Below, one piece after another: positions 48,801-64,000 of a stretch of DNA of 64,000 nt (the first letter of the stretch is position 1; each line of letters starts with the position of its first letter). The stretch spans positions 23,541,085 through 23,605,084 of the forward strand of contig NC_049979.1 in assembly GCF_000003815.2 (NCBI RefSeq). The letters are read 5' to 3'. The notes under the pieces are model-generated. The model had not been told where the DNA came from. It made no database searches and was given only the letters and a program-made list of their open reading frames with translations. The position numbers and the translations under genes were made by a program. Source of the stretch: Branchiostoma floridae (lineage: Eukaryota; Chordata; Leptocardii; Amphioxiformes; Branchiostomatidae).

Positions 48801-51800
48801 ATTGGTCAGTTCCATTTCTGGGTCAGTATTGTCAAATTTTGCCAGAATTTCCGCTACCTCCTTCAGCGTCTGCTTGTTGCCTTCGAACACAGCCTGTGCA
48901 TTCTCCTCGGCCATCTCGTAGAGTCCTAGTGACAGGGTTCCTGATGGAGTGGTCACACTTGTAGTGTTGAATTTCTTTTTCTCCTGTGTTGACCCGTCAT
49001 TGTGAAGTGTTGCATGACCCTCCAGCATGGCTTTGCCTGCCTGTATCACTGAGAGCATTCGTCCTTCAACAGCCAAAGTTCTGATCAAAGTCTCAGAAGG
49101 TAAATGTCCTGTGATGTTCATCTTTGCCAGTTTCTCCAAAACTGTTCTTATCACAGAACTAACATGCTTGACACTCACATTTTTGGACAGCAGATCTATC
49201 ACAACTTCCCTTATCTGGTTTGTATATCCCTTGTCATGTTTGGTTTCAAGTGTTTTCATTGCTTTCACTGTATCTTCTAACATGGTGTTTTCTTCCTCTA
49301 GCTCACGCTTCTCTTGCTCCAGTTTGTCTATCTTTTCTGTGTTAGCACACACGATAGCTTGTGGACTTTCCATTTTCAGCTTTGCTTTCAGTGTTGAGGC
49401 TTTCTTCTGTAGGTGGACCTTTTCTGTAGTCAGCTTTTTGTTGGTGACTTCTAAGTCCTTAATCCTTGCCATCATCTCTGCTATGAGTGTATCTTGATGT
49501 TTCAGTTTTTCTTCACAGATTGAGATCTTCTTTTTTTTTGACTTCTCCCTTTTGTTGAAGTTCCTTACATTCCACTTGCTCAGTTTTTCTGTTGCGTCTT
49601 GTAACTTTTTTGATTGAGAGTCAAAAGCATTCTCTATTTCCTTGATGTACTTTTCCAGCTCGCCATTGTTGTTGTTCATCAGTTTCATTTTCTCTTCTGT
49701 GTCCTCAGTGATCTTGTCGCATTCTTGCACAGCAGATGTATATTCACTGATCAAAGTCTCCAGCTCTGTTTGCACACACTGCATATTGTTCTTCCATTCT
49801 TCTGCACTACCCAGTTTCTTCTTCAAATGTTTGTTGGCCTTTCTTGCTTCTTCCAGATGCTTTGCAAGTTTCTTCTTTCTCGGTGTCCATGGAGCTCGAG
49901 ACTGTGGAGTTTGGTTTTGCTTTGGGGAATTGAAAGTCTCTTTTAAGAGAGATTTCAGTTTCTGGTGTTTTTTCTCCTTTGACAATTTCTTTCTTCTCCC
50001 TGCAACGCGTGTGACACTGTTCCAGAGCTGTTTTGGTTCTGCTTTGCTGTCAATGGAAGAGAACGTTTCCTTGAGCAGCTCCATCTTCTCTTTCATCTTT
50101 AGCTGTTTGTGCTGGCCGCAGAAGTCAAGCACATCCCCGACTGTTGCCATGGTGCCTATAACAATCACATAATATAAACAGAAATTAGTATAGTCTACCC
50201 ATGTCATCGAATATTGATCATATTTACAATATAAAACTGTGGATAGGATGCTTACTGTATATTATTGGCAATATTAATCACCATAAAAGTTAATTATACA
50301 AGACCAGCAGTCTAACTAATTGAGCCAAAAGCCTGACAGGCGTTTGGCATGGTCAGTTAGCACTACTTCCCCCCCCCCCCCCACACACACACACTGTTAC
50401 AGTTCCCTTCACCTAAATAAATGACGAAAGGCATGTTAAAGTTGTTAGTGGTATTGCATTATGCCTCACATTTTTATCACATCAGACAAGAAAAGACAAA
50501 AGTATTTACCTGCAAAAGTTTTTACTTTTGGCGCAGCGTAGAGTAGAGTAGAGTAGAGAAGAGTAAAGTAGAGTAGAGTAGAATAGAGTCGAGTCGAGTA
50601 GTTCACTCTGTGTCAAGGTATCTCTGATCCATCATCTGCTGCATTTTTGACAGAAGTCCACAGGTTTCTCTTGGATCAACTGAACCTCAGGACAACCTAC
50701 ATGTAAGCACAAAATTGACAATAAGTGAAAGGCAATAAACCAGCAGGCAAAGATTACAGAATCCTGCATATGTTGACAATCCCTCCTTTTTCCAAACAGG
50801 CATATTTACAACGTTACAATACACCTACTTGCCGCTAAACTCATTAACTCATCAACAATACTTCTCGATTCTGGACTCGATACCATCTAGGTTCATAATA
50901 TGTGTCAAAATTAATTACTGGGATTTTCAAGACGAGAAACGTGTAAGAAATCACCTTACTATAGTTACGTTCGCCACGCCCCCCTCCCAAGTCTCACGCA
51001 TGGCCGATTTCGCGCCATGGCACAGCGCGGAAAATTCCATTTCCGCCACTATATCCCCAACTTAATGCTACAAATATGGTATCAAATTAAAGCTAAAAAC
51101 ATGTTCTATCGTATTTCTGGTGATGCAAATATATAACTGATTTCCATAGAGGCAAAAACAGCGACCAAAGTTTTTGAAGGAGCCATAAATGGACTTACCT
51201 TGCACGTAGAGATTTGCATCACACACCAAAATGTAGCTCAGGGCCTCTATTATATATTCATGACGTTTCCATGGACCATAATTCTTGCTATATCCGGCGG
51301 AAACGGGGTCAAAGTGTGGAACGCATTTTTGCGTTCGGCGGAAATGGGGTCCGCGGCGAGCGCCGGGCGCCGGGCGGGCGTACCTGCCCATTAATCACGC
51401 TCTAACTCAACATCGGTGACTTATTTTTAAAAGAAATTTAGTACACATAGAGATAAGATATTGATTAGAAATCACAAGAAGTTTGGTGATTGTGAAAATT
51501 AAATTTATTTTTCTAGAATTTTTTTAGTTGGCCGATCGCGGCCCGTAAACGCGTGGGAGTCATTTTCCGTGCGGCGTATAGGGGGTAATTGCGCTAGCTA
51601 ATATATGACATGTCCAGTCCCCATACTAGTAAGTTGTGGCAACTGTTGTGAGCTGACCCACCTGACTATCCACTCCGGTGTGCCCTCAAACATCTCAGGT
51701 GTGATGATGTTGGTGAGGGTGGCAGCGGAGGCAGCGCAGTACGCACCCCTGGTACATACCACAGGACAGTCAGGAAAAGACTCTCTAGACTTACACTAAC

Positions 51801-54800
51801 ACTTAAAAGATACTTTACTTTTAGGACAAGAACCGGTCCATTGGGAAAATAGAAAATATGAAAGCAAAACTTTAAGAAGCAAATTTACTACAAAATGTAC
51901 ACCAATGTTAACAAACCTTAAGAACATCATAAATTTTTAGTTTAACCCAAAAAATCCAGTAAACATAATGCATTAGCGGATGTGTCCATAGCCTTTTATC
52001 CTTTGTCTTACAAGACTGATTGCAGAAATTCCTACAATGATACTTGATATATACTAGTACATGTACATGCTGTGAAAATCAAACATAGCAACCTTTATTA
52101 ATTAACAAGCAGCCTACCGTACATCCTCCTCCCCTCCCTGGTGCATGATCCACGCTCCGTCTGGTCTCTTGGCACTCAGGAGGAACCTCTGCAGCTTGGG
52201 TCTACATATGGATATACAAGAAAGGTGCATGGTGGTCTTGTGGTTAGGGTGGTTGACTAAAAATGTAAATGTTTTGGGTTTGTAACCCTAGCAGGCCCCA
52301 ATGTTGTGCCTATGGGAAAGGCACTTTGCACCTGTTTGTTCATTTAACTCATGGCATGCAAAATTTAGTGCATTTGTATCTAGCTTAGGTTAGGGATATC
52401 ATATTGGATAGGACGTAAAGTCCCGTGTTTGAGGAGAGCCACACCTATAGCATGTTAAAAGATTCTACACAACATCTATTGAAAAGATCAGTAGTCCATC
52501 CCAGTGTGGGTAAATCCAACCTTACAGTCCGGTCTTATTGCACTGTTACGGATCTCATCTGCATACCTGTCAATGACGTTATAGGCCTCCTCTGTACCCA
52601 GGATACACAGGGCGTTGACAGCTGCATATGTCGGAGCCAGGTGCGCCAGCTGTCCGGGGCCACCTGAAACAGGTGTGCAAATAACTCACCAGTCAAAACA
52701 TAAGAGTAAAGTATCTTAGAAATCTGTATGGCATGGTGACATAGGTTGTTTTGAAAGCTGGATACAGCTGTATGAGGGGTTAACAAACATAAGAATCTAC
52801 CACATGAAAAAAAAATTAGTTCTGTTGCAGTACCAAGGAAAGCACCAAGGACTCCCAAAGACATTACAATATGACAAATTTCATGACAATCCAGCCATAG
52901 CTTTTTGAGTTATTCTGATCAACAAAATAAAAAAATACTAAAAACATAACCTTCTCAGCAATTCAACTTACCTCCAAATCCACCATTTGGATGTTGGCAC
53001 GCTGACAGGAACTGTGCAATACTGTAACAATACAGAAAACAACACATTATAAGACAGTTAAAGTTTAAACACACTGTAAATTCACATATTTTCATGGGGA
53101 CCTGGTGGTAGACAGTTCTGTGGCACACTAAAATAGTTGCTACTGAATATTTGCAGTGAATTATCATTGTGAAAATAAAATCACCATAAATATTTCAAGA
53201 TAAATTTAAGATTTACAGTAGTGCACATCTCCATGGCATATTCTTTTGGTTGTGATCATGAATGTCCATGTAGTCTTTGTCTACTTACTCTGTGACTGTT
53301 TCTTCTGGGATGGGTTCTTCTAGCAACTCCAGACCATGGACGATCCAGTAACACAACCATGGTCGGCTGGCATCCAGGCACTGGGGACATGAGGAACACT
53401 GTCAGTAACTGTCACTGTGCTGGGAGTGGGCAGCTCTAGTTTGATAGCCTTGACAACAATATACGACACTCGCCTAAGTAGTGTCTGTAACTCCAATAGT
53501 GGCCGTACCCCCAGTAGTGTCCGCACCCCCAGTAGTGTCCGTACCCCCCGTAGTGGCCGTACCCCCAGCAGTTTTTGTACCCCCAGTGGTCTCCCTTGAA
53601 CTGTGTCCATATCCCCAGAACTGTGTTGAACTTCGTACCCCGAGCAATGTGTCCATTGGCATTTCCTTTCACCTGGATGTCAACCTTAATTGATGCATTG
53701 TTCTTTACCCATTTTGAGGCATTCTTTTTCCACACCATTTTTTCATGCTCTTGCATTAGATTCCAAGACTGCAGAGGATGTCATCCATACAAATTAACTA
53801 GCTATGCCCTTAATTCAACATAGTATCTTGGGTACAGAGAGATTAACAATGTCATCATTGTCCCAATGTGTCGGAAAATTGTTTTCTATTGCATCATACT
53901 GGAGGGTGACACAACAGCCCTTACCTCATACGCATCGGACAGGTGTCTGAGTCCCTTCTTCAAGTATGACAGGTGTTTCTCCCTGTGTAGAACCGGGCTG
54001 AAATAACACAAAACCGCCAGAGTGTGACCGTGAGATGTGTGTTGAATAAGCTGCTTAATCGCTTTAGAACAGGTCAGAAAAATATCTATATTGTACCTCT
54101 GTATACATAGTTAATACCCGTGAGACCAGACCATACTATAGCGATACAACTATAGTTAAAATCATTTTGTATTTGTATTTTGTATTTTCTGGTCCTTTTT
54201 AATAGCTTAAACTTAAAGGGATAAAGATTTTTTTACTGAAAAACTCCTTACCGTAGGGGCACGATTTAATTGAGCCAACCATCTGTAAATATAGGTCCTG
54301 CATGACTTTTTCCATCAAGTATACGCCATTTCAAGTCAAGTAATTTGGAGCAGGTGGACTTTAATCAGTGCATTTCGCGCTAAGCATAATTACGGCTGAA
54401 TTAAACATGTCCAGCCTGTTAGAATTCACATAGTTGCTGTCTTCCTAAATTTAGCGTAAAGCCTTGTACAGACTCCTCATGCAGGACCCCATCAATGAAT
54501 AGTGTTCTGCTCTTTGGCAGGTTGCTCCAAGTAAATAACTCACTCAGCGTCCCCATCTGACCTCCTGTGGAAGTTGGAGTAGAGCTGCTCTACCGACTCC
54601 TCCACCTTTTCCTGAAGCAACAAAAAATAGTCTTCTATAAGCCCACTCACAGAGACGGAATTATAGGTAATATGCAACAGTGGGGGGTATAAAAGGTAAA
54701 GGACCAAAAAAAGAAAGTGGCACTTGTGTCGACCATTGTTCTGATTTGCGCAACAATGTTCAGACGAGTTTTGTTTTCTTTTTTGTCCAAGGCTTTACCT

Positions 54801-55366
54801 TGAACAAATTACCTAGAACTCCTGTTGCCGCACATGCCTTCTGATCTCTGTGAGTGGGTTCATTGTAGATCTCAAACACATATGTCACAGTTCCATCTAC
54901 ACATAACGTTATCTATAACGTTACTAGAATGTCAAAGTTGAAGGAAAGAATAGATCTAATTATGTACCAGTTATATATATGGCAGCCAGGATCCCGGACT
55001 TCTTGCAAATTATGATGGAAGCAATATTTCTATGTTCTATTGTGATGATGAGGTCTAGAAGAGAGGAATATTGAAGAGAGCAGTATTCACTACAATCCAT
55101 CTATGTCTACTCCAGTCTGCCTCTCAATCCACCTGTTTTATAAATGGGTCCATGGAAGCCATTTCATATGATCATCCTGAGAGTATTTCATCTATTATAA
55201 TTTTTATCTGCTATGCTGCAACTGGCGGGCTTGGTTTTCTTGAAACAAGCCTGGAACATACTAAGCACGTTTATTGTCTTACCTGCTCAAGTGATGAGTG
55301 AGTAGCCAGGTCATCGTCTTCAAAACGAAGCGCGTTCCTTCCACCCGCCTGACTGCGCAGCGCCAT
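42877..55366 (-). CDS. FNTB: Protein farnesyltransferase beta subunit FNTB, complete, 14 coding exons, 408 aa
   Basis: FNTB pairs with FNTA and attaches farnesyl to CaaX-box cysteines (Ras, lamins). Exons, all phases joining: 55283-55366 (ATG), 54544-54611, 53925-53997, 53289-53380, 52972-53021, 52567-52663, 52118-52201, 51662-51748, 45289-45418, 44888-44932, 44451-44538, 44085-44196, 43306-43420, 42877-42978. The alpha-alpha barrel repeats are clear: CLDASRPWLCYW, NGGFGG, LAPTYAAVNAL, RGAYCAASAATLTNI, EGGIAGVPEMEAHGGYTFCG and EGGFQGRTNKLVDGCYSFWQAG. The zinc ligands are kept: Asp and Cys in LVDGCYSFW and His in DFYHTCYCLSG. Human FNTB is 437 aa; the N-terminus here is shorter. Intron 8 (51,661-45,419) hosts an intact transposase-like ORF. 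The gene is divergent from PSMC1 and convergent with MAX. Confidence 0.97.
44628..44830. mobile_element. TACTGT-type MITE in FNTB intron 10
   Basis: It begins TACTGTGAATTATT and ends GACTTTCAGTA. It includes TTTTTGCAGTGTTTTAAGTT and GAAATAAAACC, phrases shared by the family. It is worn at both ends. Confidence 0.6.
45459..45632. mobile_element. TACTGT-type MITE in FNTB intron 8
   Basis: It begins TACTGTCAATTCATTTG and ends ATCATTTCAAAACTAACAGTA. It contains AACATGGAGAGGTCAGTGAAAA, the family's right-arm phrase, with some substitutions. Non-coding. Confidence 0.65.
46080..47050. repeat. AT-rich block with repeated ATTTGCATATTAATTAG words, 3' of the transposase ORF
   Basis: The word TTTGCATATTAATTA recurs at about 46,399, 46,751 and 46,930, with related CTGCATACTAATTAGG at about 46,243 and many isolated AATTAG/TTAATTA words. 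The block is just downstream of the stop codon of the nested ORF. It may be the element's subterminal repeat zone or merely AT-rich intron. ATTTGCAT is also the POU octamer. Confidence 0.5.
47133..50150 (-). CDS. Intact transposase-like protein (1,005 aa) nested in FNTB intron 8
   Basis: A single uninterrupted frame. The ATG at 50,150 (CACCATGG) follows an acceptor-like TATAG, so a spliced 5' leader is possible; a candidate donor GCAAG/GTAAGT lies at about 51,199. N-terminal basic/coiled-coil region about 50-310. The second half looks like an RNase H-fold (DDE) transposase: HNDGS (Asp385), SLGLYEMAE, TMSDRGSV (Asp461), NNFYCYMHV (CxxH 496-499), GNRCNIQFVNGAA, and NVTCERSIG (Glu767). The spacing resembles the D-D-CxxH-E layout of hAT-like transposases. 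The C-terminus is charged with an acidic run near 960. From memory it resembles a large group of unnamed marine-invertebrate proteins with HNDGT...MSDR...GNRFNI motifs. Superfamily not assigned. Same strand as FNTB. Confidence 0.75.
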   Translation of the reverse strand: MATVGDVLDFCGQHKQLKMKEKMELLKETFSSIDSKAEPKQLWNSVTRVAGRRKKLSKEKKHQKLKSLLKETFNSPKQNQTPQSRAPWTPRKKKLAKHLEEARKANKHLKKKLGSAEEWKNNMQCVQTELETLISEYTSAVQECDKITEDTEEKMKLMNNNNGELEKYIKEIENAFDSQSKKLQDATEKLSKWNVRNFNKREKSKKKKISICEEKLKHQDTLIAEMMARIKDLEVTNKKLTTEKVHLQKKASTLKAKLKMESPQAIVCANTEKIDKLEQEKRELEEENTMLEDTVKAMKTLETKHDKGYTNQIREVVIDLLSKNVSVKHVSSVIRTVLEKLAKMNITGHLPSETLIRTLAVEGRMLSVIQAGKAMLEGHATLHNDGSTQEKKKFNTTSVTTPSGTLSLGLYEMAEENAQAVFEGNKQTLKEVAEILAKFDNTDPEMELTNLLSMITSTMSDRGSVMKAFNSAFEEWRGEIIKDTSSSVEKVNNFYCYMHVLINMASVALDALKCFDVCAIEKKGMPTKNGRAVTEDALYAACRTFQKQCDERTGQAAAFQAFLYGKEPGRKCQFSKLIGNRCNIQFVNGAAFFFHLEDMREFLEIWKGGGTLSMSHSCLQQHLSNKVAIAGCRALGILEKRVTTPMWREILAATNILDLNRQSLTMRAEFLRLSEDSSELLVPDNKTIFPGREVVDEDDVCHALFKDSEDAELDALTISALELIFSSWVILIEKQLTDYLPGGMYDNPDENLKQKSKHVPTTNVTCERSIGYRNRLHQLKPSAKTLHIESLLLLSTNHTVDWLGKLSEDDKERALETARKAAPGCIKKQKEREQEILSHRLELLRQKQDEKERKIRRVSQEKSKICEAVRQGGGEWKTPEEVEQRLCECATDSKKKEKILAQLRFHKVVLEDPLPTDKRYLVQQQMTVNGSVKKFSMSELKENLLELIGMNTLRCNNNNEEDEDEDSDQEVAQGTKYMAMDRRLELIQAEKAKLKKKRDKQRERL
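50539..50600. repeat. GAGTA pentanucleotide repeat
   Basis: About twelve copies of GAGTA with variants (GAGAA, AAGTA, GAATA, GAGTC) lie upstream of the nested transposase ORF. A C-run followed by CA repeats lies at 50,369-50,393. Confidence 0.95.
51280..51600. promoter_or_regulatory. GC-rich island in FNTB intron 8, candidate promoter of the nested ORF
   Basis: This is the only strongly CpG-rich patch in the intron, peaking at 51,345-51,385 (GCGCCGGGCGCCGGGCGGGC). It is followed on the minus strand by a donor at 51,199 (GTGCAAG/GTAAGT) that could join the acceptor before the ORF's ATG. TGCGTTCGGCGGAAA and CCGGCGGAAACGGGGTC repeat a common GGCGGAAA core. Promoter function is inferred from composition and position. 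Confidence 0.4.
52235..52470 (+). mobile_element. tRNA-related SINE in FNTB intron 6
   Basis: The head GTGGTTAGGGTGGTTGACTA resembles a tRNA A box. GGGTTTGTAACCC stands at the B-box position. The body then has AGCAGGCCCCAATG, GGGAAAGGCACTT and GGACGTAAAGTCCCGTG. The same body words recur at about 868-1,050 and 1,880-2,050 in GCN2 introns. Confidence 0.65.
53073..53220. mobile_element. ACTGTAAAT-type MITE in FNTB intron 4
   Basis: It starts ACTGTAAATTCACAT and ends AAGATTTACAGTA, with GTGAAAATAAAATC about 60 bp from the right end. About 148 bp. Confidence 0.8.
53473..53590. repeat. 18-bp minisatellite in FNTB intron 3
   Basis: About six to seven copies of an 18-bp unit, GTACCCCCAGTAGTGTCC and close variants. 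It is open in several frames and yields artificial Val-Pro-Pro or Gly-Thr repeats, but it lies between confirmed FNTB exons 3 and 4 and has no splice context as an exon. Confidence 0.92.
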
Positions 55367-55545
55367 CTTGAGAATGTTGATGATGTACATGTCAGAAGCG
55401 TCGTCTAGCGTCTAAAATACAAACTGCACCCTCCTATGGGGGACCGCTCAGAAGCGTCCTCTAGCGGCTCAAACAAAAAGCGCAGTAATTTGTTCGGGCG
55501 GACGAACTGCATTCTGGGATAGTCCATACTTCCGAAGGGGCGAAA
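55367..55545. promoter_or_regulatory. Divergent promoter of FNTB and PSMC1 (179 bp between start codons)
   Basis: The space between the two ATGs is only 179 bp. It contains a direct repeat: TCAGAAGCGTCGTCTAGCG at about 55,399 and TCAGAAGCGTCCTCTAGCG at about 55,449. ATACTTCCGAAG (ETS-like, about 55,526) and CATTCTGGGATAGTCC lie next to the PSMC1 start. No TATA box is seen. Shared control is inferred. Confidence 0.7.
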
Positions 55546-63998
<8,453 letters not shown>

Positions 63999-64000
63999 GG

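Noticed and set aside
47941-50172. Several plus-strand ORFs of 110-176 codons opposite the nested transposase
   Set aside because: They are antisense shadows of the 1,005-codon minus-strand frame, rich in Ser/Phe as expected for the complement of a Lys/Glu-rich coding strand, and have no family motif.
53417-53662. Val-Pro-Pro or Gly-Thr repeat proteins near 53.5 kb
   Set aside because: They arise from an 18-bp intronic minisatellite open in several frames, between FNTB exons 3 and 4.

Overview
This is eukaryotic nuclear DNA: intron-rich, AT-leaning and full of short transposons. The proteins are close to vertebrate ones, but introns are short. The gene content and the linkage FUT8-MAX-FNTB fit an invertebrate chordate, most likely an amphioxus (Branchiostoma). 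The species is an inference from gene and repeat character, not a database match.

Layout. (1) About 30-7,697, minus strand: 5' half of EIF2AK4/GCN2 (14 coding exons read, 625 codons, cut off by the window edge in the catalytic kinase domain). (2) 8,106-8,558, plus strand: single-exon POP7/RPP20, head-to-head with GCN2. (3) 12,659-20,273, minus strand: complete FUT8 (9 coding exons, 582 aa), with a probable untranslated first exon and promoter near 25.1 kb. (4) About 20-34 kb: gene-poor and transposon-rich, with a non-LTR retrotransposon piece, TTAA-flanked MITEs and hAT-like elements. (5) 34,376-38,590, plus strand: MAX (6 coding exons). (6) 42,877-55,366, minus strand: complete FNTB (14 coding exons, 408 aa). 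Its intron 8 holds an intact 1,005-codon transposase-like ORF on the same strand. (7) 55,546 to the window end, plus strand: 5' three quarters of PSMC1/Rpt2, sharing a 179-bp divergent promoter with FNTB.

The genes serve different housekeeping jobs: translational stress control (GCN2), RNase P/MRP (POP7), core fucosylation (FUT8), the MYC/MAX network (MAX), protein prenylation (FNTB) and the 26S proteasome (PSMC1). They are not one pathway. Two divergent pairs (GCN2/POP7, FNTB/PSMC1) probably share promoters.

The strongest novel signal is in PSMC1. A 129-nt exon is present twice in tandem (62,294-62,422 and 62,457-62,585). The two copies have the same length and phase, are separated by only 34 nt, and differ at 17 synonymous but only 7 amino-acid codons. 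This has the architecture of a mutually exclusive exon pair in a core proteasome ATPase. Other unusual points are a 33-nt in-frame candidate exon in the loop of MAX's helix-loop-helix, the nested intact transposase in FNTB, and repeated small tandem duplications across splice junctions in GCN2, FUT8 and PSMC1.
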